The translations under genes were made by a program, and so were the position numbers. From Brucella haematophila (GTDB lineage Bacteria; Pseudomonadota; Alphaproteobacteria; Rhizobiales; Rhizobiaceae), in assembly GCF_005938105.1 (NCBI RefSeq), contig NZ_VCPE01000018.1, positions 79,358 through 143,357 on the forward strand: DNA of 64,000 nucleotides. Reading direction: 5' to 3'. Of the stretch, positions 18,044 to 26,610 are shown in pieces. How positions within the stretch are numbered: position 1 is the first letter of the stretch; every line of letters begins with the position of its first letter. Below the pieces are notes generated by a model, which worked only from the letters and a program-made list of their open reading frames with translations, did not search any database and was not told the origin of the DNA.

Positions 18044-19722
18044 ACGGTCTGCAAGCGCTCCGTCCAATCCTGCGCCTGTTTTTCAGAACCAAGGGTGCTG
18101 CTCTTTATGCTGGCATTGCAGCTGCGACGGTCACTGTTCTGGCTGGTATCGCGTTGCTTGGCCTCTCTGGCTGGTTCATCACGGCGACGGCCATTGCAGG
18201 CTTGAGTGTAGCCACCGCTATTGTGTTCGATGTCTTTGCACCAGCAGCCGGTATCCGGTTCCTGGCAATCGTGCGGACGGGCGCGCGTTATCTCGAACGC
18301 CTTGTCACCCACGATGCGACGCTCGCCATTCTGGCGGCCTTGCGCGAAAAGCTGTTTCGAAGCTGGGCGAGACCCGCCGCAGCCAATGCACTTTTGAAAC
18401 GCCCTGCGCGGCTGTTGTTCCGCCTGACCGCAGATATCGATGCACTGGATTCGCTTTATCTGCGTGTCGTCGTGCCGATTGGTGCTGCACTTGCAACTGC
18501 GTTGGTGGCAGGTCTTGCGCTGGCACTGATGCACCCTCTGTTCGGGCTTGCTGTTGCCCTTGTGCTTTTGATCGTCGGCTTGAGCCTGCCGCTATTGGCT
18601 GCACGGCGTTCGGAAATGCCGATGCGGAGACGCGCCAAGGGCACTGAGGCCCTGCGTGCCCGTACGATCGATCTGGTTGCGGGCCAGACAGAATTGCTCA
18701 TGGCCGGGCGGATGCAGGCGCAAAATGATGCTCTCATCCGGGCAGATGGTTACGTCGCTGCGGCGGACCGCACGCTCAACCGGGTCGAGATCAGAACCGG
18801 CGCGGGCCTCGGTGTGGCACATGCCGGACTTCTGGCTGGCGGCCTGATTGGCGGTGGCTGGCTTGTTCAGGCCGGGACAATCGGGGCGCCGGTCGCTGCA
18901 TTGGCTATGCTGGTTATTCTGGGGGCCATGGAACCATTCGCGGCGCTGCGGCGCGGCGCGATGGAACTGGGGCGCACCATTCTGGCTGCGCGGCGCGTTG
19001 GGCCACAATTGCGCGACGGAGTAGCGACCGCCGGTCTGCCCACGCCACCGGATGGCGTTGCTGTGCGGCTTCGTAGTCTTTCTGTCCGCCATGAAGACGC
19101 AGCCGTAAATGCCTTGAAAGCCATCAACCTCACGGTCGAAGCGGGTGAACGTGTTGCCATTGTCGGAACCAGTGGTGCAGGTAAATCGACCTTGTTCAAC
19201 CTGCTCGCAGGCGAAATCGCGGTGAAGGACGGCAGTGCGGAAGTGATGGCCAGCAGTTTGCTGACACAGCGCACCGAACTCTTTCAGGACAGTCTGCGCG
19301 ATAATCTGCGACTGGCCAAGCCCGATGCTGATGACGCGAAGCTGATGCAAGCTTTGCACACAGCCGGTCTCGGAGAATTTGTCGAAACATTGCCAGCAGG
19401 CCTCGACACGATGCTGGGCGAGGGTGGTTTTGGATTGTCCGGCGGGCAGGCGCGACGTCTTGCATTGGCGCGACTGTTCTTAAGCGATTCTTCATTGTGG
19501 CTGCTCGACGAACCGACCGAAGGACTGGATGCTGCGACCGCTGAAGACGTGTTGACGCGGCTGCGGACACAGGCTGGCCAACACACGCTGTTGGTTGCGA
19601 CACATATCCAGCGCGAAGCGCGGATTTGCGACCGGATCATTGTTTTAAATCAAGGCGCTCTAGTTGAGTCTGTGCGCATGAGTGACCAGCGCTTCGGTGA
19701 AATCCTCGAATCCATGAGGTAA
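18040..19722 (+). CDS. cydC: thiol reductant ABC exporter subunit CydC
   Basis: The ATG at 18040 overlaps the cydD stop (ATGA) and gives 560 residues. Six membrane helices precede an ATPase domain with Walker A VGTSGAGKST, signature LSGGQARRLALARL and Walker B WLLDEPTEGLD. The early LLGLSGWFITATAIAGLS segment is typical of CydC. It forms a heterodimer with CydD. The gene is separated from cydA by about 350 bases containing a repeat, so cydA may also have its own promoter. Confidence 0.94.
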   Translation: MNGLQALRPILRLFFRTKGAALYAGIAAATVTVLAGIALLGLSGWFITATAIAGLSVATAIVFDVFAPAAGIRFLAIVRTGARYLERLVTHDATLAILAALREKLFRSWARPAAANALLKRPARLLFRLTADIDALDSLYLRVVVPIGAALATALVAGLALALMHPLFGLAVALVLLIVGLSLPLLAARRSEMPMRRRAKGTEALRARTIDLVAGQTELLMAGRMQAQNDALIRADGYVAAADRTLNRVEIRTGAGLGVAHAGLLAGGLIGGGWLVQAGTIGAPVAALAMLVILGAMEPFAALRRGAMELGRTILAARRVGPQLRDGVATAGLPTPPDGVAVRLRSLSVRHEDAAVNALKAINLTVEAGERVAIVGTSGAGKSTLFNLLAGEIAVKDGSAEVMASSLLTQRTELFQDSLRDNLRLAKPDADDAKLMQALHTAGLGEFVETLPAGLDTMLGEGGFGLSGGQARRLALARLFLSDSSLWLLDEPTEGLDAATAEDVLTRLRTQAGQHTLLVATHIQREARICDRIIVLNQGALVESVRMSDQRFGEILESMR

Positions 19723-20069
19723 CCGGGCGGGCAGGGTCCAGATATCGGGGCTTTGCCAACATTAGAGAATGGAAACGACGGGCGGCTTTTCATCCGGTCT
19801 TCGTTGGAGCGCATCCCGAAAAGTGTGAAACGGTTTTCGGAAAAGATGCGCGTTAAAAGATAGAATTGGAGCGCCAATCTGATCCAATCGGATCGAAACG
19901 CGCTCTAGAACGGACGATGTCATGACGGAGTCCGTCAAGCGAAGGCGCGTCGCGTCTGCCAATTTATGCGGCGTGCAACATTATATCGTTTTGGTCGCAT
20001 TCTGCGATGCCGGTGAAATCATCGGACCGCGAATGCTCTAGGAGGGCCGGGAATTACCGGCTGAAAAAG
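19723..20069. other. 347-base cydC-cydA intergenic region
   Basis: It holds the large dyad repeat at 19804-19908 and, beyond it, about 160 bases that may carry a cydA promoter. No good FNR-type TTGAT-N4-ATCAA site was seen. No coding frame is supported. Confidence 0.55.
19804..19908. repeat. two-part intergenic dyad repeat (complete copy)
   Basis: The first half folds as GCGCATC...GATGCGC with inner arms CCGAAAA...TTTTCGG. The second half folds as GAGCGC...GCGCTC with inner GATCC...GGATC. The first half is shared with the copy at 9162. Such units recur between genes in Brucella/Ochrobactrum and other Rhizobiales genomes. Here it splits cydDC from cydABX and may affect transcript ends or stability. 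Confidence 0.8.
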
Positions 20070-21647
20070 ATGGAACTCGATATTGTCTCCCTGTCGCGAT
20101 TGCAGTTTGCAATCACGGCACTTTATCACTTCCTCTTCGTACCTCTGACGTTGGGTCTTTCCGTGCTGCTGGCCATCATGGAAACCGTTTATGTGATGAC
20201 GGGGCGACTCATCTGGCGACAGATGACGAAATTCTGGGGTACTCTGTTTGGCATCAACTTCGCGATCGGTGTCGCGACGGGTATTGTGATGGAATTCCAG
20301 TTCGGTATGAACTGGAGCTATTACAGCCATTATGTGGGCGATATTTTCGGTGCCCCGCTCGCCATTGAGGGCCTGATGGCCTTCTTCCTCGAGGCGACCT
20401 TCGTTGGTCTGTTCTTCTTCGGTTGGGACCGTCTTTCCAAGGTCGGCCACTTGATCGCGACCTATGCAGTTGCGGCGGGTTCGAATTTTTCCGCTTTGTG
20501 GATTCTTATCGCCAATGGCTGGATGCAGAATCCCGTCGGATCGGCGTTTAACCCTGAAACCATGCGCATGGAAATCACCGATTTCTTCGCGGTTCTGATG
20601 AACCCGGTGGCGCAGGCTAAATTCGTGCATACGGTTTCGGCGGGTTACGCAACGGCCTCGGTCTTCGTTCTGGGCGTTTCCGCCTGGTATCTCCTGAAGG
20701 GGCGCTCGGTTGAACTCGCCAAGCGTTCGATGACGGTTGCTGCTTCCTTCGGTTTGGCCGCCTCGCTTTCGGTCGTCGTTCTTGGCGATGAAAGCGGCTA
20801 TCTGGCCAATGAACACCAGAAGATGAAGATCGCCGCTATCGAAGCGATGTGGGAGACGGAACCGGCTCCGGCCCCGTTCACCGCCTTTGGTATTCCGGAC
20901 CAGCAAGCACGCGAAACCCATTTCGCGGTGCAAATTCCATGGGTCATGGGGTTGATCGGCACACGTTCGCTGACCACGCCGATCCAGGGCATCAACGATC
21001 TGGTCGAGAATGCGGAGAACCATATTCGCAACGGTATCGTCGCCTATGATGCCTTGCAGAAAATCCGCGCCACTGGCGATACCAGCACTGTGCCGCAGGA
21101 TGTGAAGGACGTTTTCGCCGATAACAGCCAATGGCTGGGCTATGCGCTCCTCCTGAAGCGCTATGTGGACGATCCGCGCACGGCTACTGACGAACAGATT
21201 GCCAAGGCCGCGAATGACACCGTTCCGGGTGTCCTTCCGCTGTTCTGGGCATTCCGCATCATGGTGGCCATCGGGTTCTTCCTGATCCTGCTTACCGGTA
21301 CGTTCTTTGTACTGTCGGCACGGCGCAAACTCGATCAGCATCGCTTCCTGCTGAAAGTTGCGGTCTTTGCAATTCCGCTGCCGTGGATTGCCGCAGAAAT
21401 GGGCTGGATCGTCGCTGAATTCGGACGTCAGCCCTGGATCATCGAGGGTATTCTGCCGACAGCGGTCGGTGTCTCCAATCTCGGTGCATCGACGGTTCTG
21501 CTCACCATCATCGGCTTTGTCGCGATCTATACGGTCCTGTTCATCATTGAGATGGGTCTGATGATACGCGCTATCAAAGCCGGACCAGAACCCGACAGCA
21601 AACCTGAAGCCATGCTTGCACCTGCCAGCATTGCGCCTGCGGAGTAA
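20070..21647 (+). CDS. cydA: cytochrome bd ubiquinol oxidase subunit I
   Basis: The start at 20070 gives the family N-terminus MELDIVSLSRLQFAITALYH (525 residues), with His20 as the heme b595 ligand; an in-frame start at 20007 would add 21 residues with no family match. Other landmarks are KFVHTVSAGYATA (heme b558 His region) and EFGRQPWIIEGILPT. Length close to E. coli CydA indicates a long quinol-binding Q loop. The enzyme reduces O2 to water with quinol electrons at high affinity and does not pump protons. The ribosome site is weak (GAAAAAG). Confidence 0.96.
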   Translation: MELDIVSLSRLQFAITALYHFLFVPLTLGLSVLLAIMETVYVMTGRLIWRQMTKFWGTLFGINFAIGVATGIVMEFQFGMNWSYYSHYVGDIFGAPLAIEGLMAFFLEATFVGLFFFGWDRLSKVGHLIATYAVAAGSNFSALWILIANGWMQNPVGSAFNPETMRMEITDFFAVLMNPVAQAKFVHTVSAGYATASVFVLGVSAWYLLKGRSVELAKRSMTVAASFGLAASLSVVVLGDESGYLANEHQKMKIAAIEAMWETEPAPAPFTAFGIPDQQARETHFAVQIPWVMGLIGTRSLTTPIQGINDLVENAENHIRNGIVAYDALQKIRATGDTSTVPQDVKDVFADNSQWLGYALLLKRYVDDPRTATDEQIAKAANDTVPGVLPLFWAFRIMVAIGFFLILLTGTFFVLSARRKLDQHRFLLKVAVFAIPLPWIAAEMGWIVAEFGRQPWIIEGILPTAVGVSNLGASTVLLTIIGFVAIYTVLFIIEMGLMIRAIKAGPEPDSKPEAMLAPASIAPAE

Positions 21648-21652
21648 GGACC

Positions 21653-22807
21653 ATGATACTCAGCGAATTGTTGGACTATGAAACCCTTCGCATCATCTGG
21701 TGGGTACTGCTCGGCGTGCTGCTGATCGGCTTTGCCGCGATGGACGGGTTTGATCTTGGCGTGGACATTCTGATGCCGCTTGTCGGCAAAACGGATGTGG
21801 AGCGCCGCGTCATCATCAACACGATCGGCCCGGTCTGGGAAGGCAATCAGGTTTGGCTGGTTTTGGGCGGCGGCGCAATTTTCGCCGCCTGGCCACCGCT
21901 TTATGCCGTGTCCTTCTCCGGCTTCTATCTGGCGATGTTCGTCATCCTCTTTGCCCTCATTCTGCGCCCGGTCGGTTTCAAATACCGCTCGAAGCGTGAG
22001 TGCAGGGCTTGGCGTCAGGGGTGGGACATTGCCCTGTTCATCGGCGGTTTTGTACCCGCACTGATTTTTGGTGTTGCCGTCGGTAACGTGTTGCAGGGCG
22101 TGCCCTTCCGTTTGGCCGATGATCTCCAGATCTTCTATGAAGGTACGTTCTTCGGCCTGCTCAACCCGTTTGCTCTCATTTGCGGCGTGTTGTCGGTGAC
22201 CATGCTTTCGATGCATGGCGCCTCCTGGCTGGTGCTGAAAACATCGGGAGAGATACAGCAGAGAGCACGCCGTTATGGCAGCATTGCTGCACTTCTCACG
22301 CTCGTTCTTTATGCCCTGGCCGGCGTTGCCAGCTGGTTCTGGGTGTCGGGTTACCGGATTACGAGCGCTGTCGTCACCGACGGGCCATCCAATCCGCTGC
22401 GCAAGACTGTGGAACTGGATCATAGCGCATGGTTCAGCAATTATGTGAACTATCCGATCCTGCTGATCGCTCCGGCGCTCGGCATTCTGGGCGCGATTGC
22501 AGTGTTCCTGACATTGCGTGGCGGTCGTGAAGTCGCTCCGCTTCTGCTGGGCAAGCTTACGATCTTTGGCATCATCTCGTCGGTCGGCGTCTCGATGTTC
22601 CCCTTCATTCTGCCGTCTTCGCTCGATCCCCGGGCAAGCCTGACAGTTTGGGACTCGTCTTCCAGCCATATGACGCTGTTCATCATGCTGGTCGTGACCC
22701 TGATCTTCCTGCCGATCATCGTTGCCTACACCTCCTGGGTCTACAAAGTGCTGTGGGGCAAGGTGGAAAAGGAAATGATCGAGGACGAGAGCAACCACGC
22801 TTATTGA
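21653..22807 (+). CDS. cydB: cytochrome bd ubiquinol oxidase subunit II
   Basis: A 384-residue protein with about nine membrane helices, starting 5 bases after cydA behind a GGAGTAAGGA ribosome site. The block WWVLLGVLLIGFAAMDGFDL near the N-terminus and GPVWEGNQVWLVLGGGAIFA are diagnostic of CydB. It pairs with CydA to form the oxidase. The normal C-terminus is present. Confidence 0.96.
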   Translation: MILSELLDYETLRIIWWVLLGVLLIGFAAMDGFDLGVDILMPLVGKTDVERRVIINTIGPVWEGNQVWLVLGGGAIFAAWPPLYAVSFSGFYLAMFVILFALILRPVGFKYRSKRECRAWRQGWDIALFIGGFVPALIFGVAVGNVLQGVPFRLADDLQIFYEGTFFGLLNPFALICGVLSVTMLSMHGASWLVLKTSGEIQQRARRYGSIAALLTLVLYALAGVASWFWVSGYRITSAVVTDGPSNPLRKTVELDHSAWFSNYVNYPILLIAPALGILGAIAVFLTLRGGREVAPLLLGKLTIFGIISSVGVSMFPFILPSSLDPRASLTVWDSSSSHMTLFIMLVVTLIFLPIIVAYTSWVYKVLWGKVEKEMIEDESNHAY

Positions 22808-22864
22808 TCTGGCTGCGGGCGGCGTTGTCCGTCCGCGCCTTTCAATCCAAGAAAGGAAAGCAAT

Positions 22865-23020
22865 ATGTGGTATTTTTCCTGGCTTCTGGGCCTGCCGCTC
22901 GCCGCAGCTTTCGCTGTGCTCAATGCCATGTGGTACGAGCTGATGGATGACCGTGCGCGCAAGCGCATCGCAGCCGATCCGACTTTGGATATGGCACACC
23001 AAGGCACGAAACATCATTAA
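22865..23020 (+). CDS. cydX: bd oxidase small subunit CydX (YbgT-like)
   Basis: A 51-codon gene 57 bases after cydB, preceded by AAGAAAGGAAAGC. The product starts MWYFSWLLGLPLA, has a single hydrophobic helix (about residues 4-22) and the NAMWYE motif at its end, followed by a short polar tail ending KHH. This matches CydX/CbdX, the third subunit that stabilises the heme environment of cytochrome bd. The gene is short enough to be missed by length-filtered gene prediction. A repeat and then a terminator follow. Confidence 0.93.
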   Translation: MWYFSWLLGLPLAAAFAVLNAMWYELMDDRARKRIAADPTLDMAHQGTKHH

Positions 23021-23021
23021 A

Positions 23022-23069
23022 AGCATTTCCAGCAAAAGTGCGAAGCGGTTTTGCGTGGGATAATGCGTA
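23022..23069. repeat. intergenic dyad repeat, GCATTTCC-type copy
   Basis: AGCATTTCCAGCAAAAGTGC, then GAAGCGGTTTTGCGTGGGATAATGCG: arms GCAAAA and TTTTGC pair around a GTGCGAAGCGG centre. It is the same family as the copy at 9109 and begins immediately after the cydX stop. Confidence 0.78.
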
Positions 23070-23080
23070 GAACAAAGGCA

Positions 23081-23110
23081 AAACGGCCCGGAAACGGGCC
23101 GTTTTCTTTA
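23081..23110. terminator. rho-independent terminator after cydX
   Basis: A perfect 10-bp stem, AAACGGCCCG with CGGGCCGTTT (23081-23090 and 23095-23104) around a GAAA tetraloop, runs into TTTTCTTTA. A-rich sequence on the left lets it work in both directions, closing the cyd operon and the convergent GntR gene. Confidence 0.9.
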
Positions 23111-23126
23111 TGGGTTCATTCGGGCT

Positions 23127-23900
23127 TTAAGCGGATGGTATCGAGAGTTCCGCCACGAAATCATAAGCATCTCCGCGATACAGCGATTTGGTGAATTCCA
23201 CTGCCCGGCCTGATGCGAGATAGGAAATGCGCTCGATAGACAATCCTGCATCGCCAGCCTTGACGCCGAGTATCCGTGCATCGGGATCCTTGATGTTGCA
23301 GGCGGATATGCGCTGCACCGCACGAACCGGGCGAAAGCCTGTCCGTCCGAGTTCGGCATAGAGCGAGCCCTGTACGGCATTGGGGTCTGGCAAAACTTCG
23401 CTCGACAAGGTGGCGCGTTCGATAGCCAAGGGCAGATCACTTGCCATACGCAAACGGCCAAGCCGGGCGACACGGGTTTCTGAAGAAACGCCAAGCTTCA
23501 TCATTTCCTCGGGCGAGGGATAATAGAGACCGCGCTCCAGCCATTTTGATTGGGTGGCAATGCCGCGCCGCGCCATGTCTTCGGTGAAAGACGTCAGCAT
23601 GGAAAGCGATTGCTGCACGCGCTCACTGGGGCGAACGACAAAAGTGCCGGAACCATGACGGCGCACCAGAAGTCCCGATTTGACGAGATCATCCACCGCC
23701 TTACGTACAGTCACGCGGCTGATATTGGCATATTCAGCAATGTCGCGTTCAGGTGGCAGGGCTTCACCGTCGGCCAGATGTCCGGCGCGAATCGCGGCTT
23801 CCAGCGACTGGCGCAACTGCATGTAGAGCGGTCCCGCGCCTGAAGAGGGGGCGGTGCCCTGAAGATTTTTGGGTAGGAAAGCGCTGAAATTGCCGCTCAT
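23127..23900 (-). CDS. GntR-family (HutC/UTRA) transcriptional regulator
   Basis: A 257-residue regulator. The winged helix spans about residues 25-95, with the GntR signature LPPERDIAEYANISRVTVRK and the wing segment RRHGSGTFVV. The C-terminal UTRA effector-binding domain follows (about 110-250), which in this subfamily binds sugar phosphates or related ligands. Its ATG overlaps the stop of the kinase gene (ATGA), so the two are made together. It probably controls the divergent amino-sugar ABC transporter; TACC-containing direct repeats near the kinase start are candidate sites. The ligand is inferred, not shown. Confidence 0.92.
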   Translation of the reverse strand: MSGNFSAFLPKNLQGTAPSSGAGPLYMQLRQSLEAAIRAGHLADGEALPPERDIAEYANISRVTVRKAVDDLVKSGLLVRRHGSGTFVVRPSERVQQSLSMLTSFTEDMARRGIATQSKWLERGLYYPSPEEMMKLGVSSETRVARLGRLRMASDLPLAIERATLSSEVLPDPNAVQGSLYAELGRTGFRPVRAVQRISACNIKDPDARILGVKAGDAGLSIERISYLASGRAVEFTKSLYRGDAYDFVAELSIPSA

Positions 23901-24784
23901 GCACGCGCCTCATCCATCTTGTGGCCATAGCGCTTGAGTGCGAGCTGCAAGGCTCCAGTCAAAGCGTCGGCTGCCGGTTGGACAATGAGCTTCTGATGGT
24001 TCGCGGGGAGCCACTCCACATAAAGCGGCGCCATGCCGCCCAACAGACTGATCCGCTCCGCACCCTGAGCGACCAGCATATCCAGTGTTTCGCTGACATA
24101 GCCTGCGGAACGTTCAAGAAGCATGCGTGCCGTCTCGTCGCCATTGGCAGCATACTGGAAAATACGCGGGGCATATTTGCCGAAATCGCCGGGCTTCGCT
24201 GTCCACGCAAACTCAACCAGATTGTCGGGATTGTTGCTGAACTCATCGAGCACGTCTGTTGTCAGGCGGCTGCGGGGATGAATGCCGTCATGCACCAGCA
24301 GGCATTCCTGCAACAGGCTTTGTCCAAGCCGCGCGCCGCTGCCCAGATCGCTGAGCGGAAAGCCCCAGCCGCCAACCGAATGAATTCGCTCCTGCTGGCG
24401 GACGATATAGGCCGTGCCAGTGCCGAGAATGGCGACGATGCCGTCCTGATCGCCAAGCGCACCTTGCAATGCGATGAGGCCGTCGAACTCGACATTGGCA
24501 TGGGCAAAGGGGAGGCCGCGTTCAATCGGCAGTCCCGCACCTGCGACATTGCCGCCAGCAAGGCCGAGGACCGCATGGCTTTCGCCGTAATGGCTCTGGT
24601 CCAGCCCGGCATCGGCAAAGGCATTGTCGATGGCTGCGCGTACATTGACGAGCGAAGTCTGCGGGTCGGTGACAATATTGGCCGATCCGCTGCGTCCCGT
24701 TCCGAGAATCGCACCGTTGCCATCTGCCACCACAGCGCGACATCCGGTGCCGCCGCCATCCACGCCAATGAAAAACTCTGCCAT
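23897..24784 (-). CDS. glucosamine/N-acetylglucosamine kinase, BadF/BadG family (GspK-like)
   Basis: The start at 24784 gives MAEFFIGVDGGGTGCRAVVA, the phosphate-1 motif of the ASKHA fold, in a 295-residue protein. Further matches to the Vibrio glucosamine kinase GspK include GSANI (about 36-40), AILGTGTAYI, FPLSDLGSGA and PAADALTGAL at the end. Members use ATP to phosphorylate glucosamine or N-acetylglucosamine. It is encoded with a GntR regulator and opposite a sugar ABC importer, so it probably phosphorylates the imported sugar. Exact substrate is an inference. Confidence 0.85.
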   Translation of the reverse strand: MAEFFIGVDGGGTGCRAVVADGNGAILGTGRSGSANIVTDPQTSLVNVRAAIDNAFADAGLDQSHYGESHAVLGLAGGNVAGAGLPIERGLPFAHANVEFDGLIALQGALGDQDGIVAILGTGTAYIVRQQERIHSVGGWGFPLSDLGSGARLGQSLLQECLLVHDGIHPRSRLTTDVLDEFSNNPDNLVEFAWTAKPGDFGKYAPRIFQYAANGDETARMLLERSAGYVSETLDMLVAQGAERISLLGGMAPLYVEWLPANHQKLIVQPAADALTGALQLALKRYGHKMDEARA

Positions 24785-24821
24785 GAAGATACCTCCAACT
24801 TGAAGATACCAAAAAAATACC
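24784..24821. promoter_or_regulatory. direct repeats at the kinase start, candidate GntR sites
   Basis: TGAAGATACC occurs twice exactly (24784-24793 and 24801-24810, 17 bases apart), and AAATACC follows at 24815-24821. The first copy overlaps the kinase start codon. Repeats of this kind in a divergent control region suit a dimeric regulator. A related TTGGTAC lies further on, near 24948. Confidence 0.4.
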
Positions 24822-25168
24822 ATTAACCAAGCAGATTCAGCGAAGCCGAGACAAATTGATTAATGTGTTGATAAAATAAGGTAAATTATCTTGCTTCCAA
24901 TTTTTATGCGAGAATTTCGTAAACTTCGCTGGACAATTGGTACGTTTTTGGCATTAAATTCAACCAAAGGGGAGCGCAATGCCGCCAGGGGTCGCCAAAG
25001 GTTGTTGACAGGCGAGGGCCGCGCGGAAATGGGATGGAGCAAAGACCGGCAGAGCCGGCATTTATCCCGTACCGTGATGAGCCATCGTCATCAACGTGGT
25101 GTATCGCAATGGACAGGCGTATCTCGCCTCTTTTGTGCGTCTGCGTTCAAAAAACGGGAGAAGGTCAA
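24785..25168. other. 384-base divergent control region, kinase/GntR versus sugar ABC genes
   Basis: Contains the repeats at 24784-24821 and a TTGATTAATGTGTTGATAAAATAAGG stretch near 24855-24883 (AT-rich, promoter-like). The GGGAGAAGG ribosome site of the binding-protein gene is at the right end. In-frame extension of the transporter gene into this region lacks a signal peptide context and is not supported. Confidence 0.55.
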
Positions 25169-26428
25169 ATGGTTCGCAATACCTTGAAATTCATGCTGCT
25201 GGGTTCGACGCTGCTGGCGTCGGGTTCTGCCGCATTGGCTCAGGACGTCACGCTGACGGTTGAAAGCTGGCGTAACGACGATCTGCAGATCTGGCAGGAA
25301 AAGATCATTCCAGCCTTTGAAGCCAAGAATCCGGGCATCAAGATCAATTTCGCGCCAAGCGCGCCGACGGAATATAACGCCGCTCTCAATGCCAAGCTGG
25401 ATGCTGGTTCGGGCGGCGATCTTATTTCGTGCCGTCCGTTCGACACCTCGCTGGAGCTGTTCAACAAGGGCAAACTTGCCGATCTCACCGACCTCGAAGG
25501 CATGAAGAACTTCTCCGACGTCGCCAAGTCCGCATGGACCACCGACGACGGCAAGAAGGCTTTCTGCGTGCCGATGGCTTCGGTTATTCACGGCTTCATC
25601 TATAATCAGGAAGCCTTTGACAAGCTTGGCTTGAAGGCCCCGGCGACCGAAGCCGAGTTCTTCGCGATGCTCGACAAGATCAAGGCCGACGGCACCTATA
25701 TCCCGATGGCGATGGGCACCAAGGATATGTGGGAAGCCGCAACCATGGGCTACCAGAATATCGGCCCAACCTATTGGAAGGGTGAAGAAGGCCGCAAGGC
25801 GCTCATCGCTGGCCAGCAGAAGCTGACCGACGAGCCGTGGGTTGAGCCGTTCAAGGTTCTTGCCAAGTGGAAGGATTATCTGGGCGACGGTTTCGAAGCA
25901 CAGACCTATCCGGACAGCCAGAACCTCTTCACGCTGGGCCGCGCTGCGATCTATCCGGCTGGTTCGTGGGAAATCGGCCTGTTCAACACGCAGGCGCAGT
26001 TCAAGATGGGCGCATTCCCGCCGCCAGTGAAGAATGCCGGCGACAGCTGCTACATCTCGGATCACAACGATATCGGTCTTGGCCTCAACGCTTCGAGCAA
26101 GAATGCCGAGCAGGCCAAGGTGTTCCTTAACTGGGTCGCTTCGCCGGAATTTGCGGAAATCTACGCCAATGCGCTGCCAGGCTTCTTCAGCCTGAATTCG
26201 ACGGCTGTGAAGATGTCCGATCCGCTGGCGCAGGAATTCGTATCCTGGCGCGAAAAGTGCAAGCCGACCATCCGCTCGACCTACCAGATCCTGTCGCGTG
26301 GCACGCCAAACCTGGAAAACGAAACCTGGGTACAGTCTGCTAATGTCATCAACGGCACCGTAACGCCGGAAGATGCCGCCAAGAAGCTGCAGGAAGGCCT
26401 GGACAGCTGGTACAAACCAGCCAAGTAA
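25169..26428 (+). CDS. sugar ABC transporter substrate-binding protein (family 1)
   Basis: The start at 25169 follows GGGAGAAGG and places a proper signal peptide at the N-terminus (MVRNTLKFMLLGSTLLASGS, cleavage after ...AALA). The 419-residue product is an extracellular solute-binding protein of the MalE/UgpB type: DVTLTVESWRNDD at the mature N-terminus, the PSAPTEYNAALNAKLDAGSG block, and a C-terminal helical end with QEGLDSWYKP. It delivers a sugar to the two permeases downstream. A stable stem-loop after the stop codon probably raises its mRNA level relative to the permeases. Confidence 0.92.
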   Translation: MVRNTLKFMLLGSTLLASGSAALAQDVTLTVESWRNDDLQIWQEKIIPAFEAKNPGIKINFAPSAPTEYNAALNAKLDAGSGGDLISCRPFDTSLELFNKGKLADLTDLEGMKNFSDVAKSAWTTDDGKKAFCVPMASVIHGFIYNQEAFDKLGLKAPATEAEFFAMLDKIKADGTYIPMAMGTKDMWEAATMGYQNIGPTYWKGEEGRKALIAGQQKLTDEPWVEPFKVLAKWKDYLGDGFEAQTYPDSQNLFTLGRAAIYPAGSWEIGLFNTQAQFKMGAFPPPVKNAGDSCYISDHNDIGLGLNASSKNAEQAKVFLNWVASPEFAEIYANALPGFFSLNSTAVKMSDPLAQEFVSWREKCKPTIRSTYQILSRGTPNLENETWVQSANVINGTVTPEDAAKKLQEGLDSWYKPAK

Positions 26429-26438
26429 AGCGATAGTG

Positions 26439-26474
26439 CACGGGCGGCTTTGCGACAGAGCAGGGCCGCCCGTG
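26439..26474 (+). terminator. stem-loop between binding-protein and permease genes (attenuator or mRNA stabiliser)
   Basis: CACGGGCGGC pairs perfectly with GCCGCCCGTG (26439-26448 and 26465-26474), followed by TGCATTTTC. The T run is weak, so partial termination or 3'-end protection of the binding-protein mRNA is more likely than full termination. Confidence 0.6.
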
Positions 26475-26610
26475 TGCATTTTCGATGCCGAACAGACCTA
26501 CCGGATAGTCTTGCGGGCAGTTTTTCTTTCGCGCAATGCGCGATCCGTGTCAGTCTCACGGCGATGGAAAGTTCGTAAGAACCGCATAAGCCGAAGAACA
26601 GCGAGTGTTG

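Noticed and set aside
20019-21341. 440-codon minus-strand frame opposite cydA
   Set aside because: Antisense of a clearly identified oxidase subunit, with basic low-complexity translation.
25034-25168. N-terminal extension of the sugar-binding protein
   Set aside because: The internal ATG at 25169 has the ribosome site and a standard signal peptide; the extension would hide that signal.
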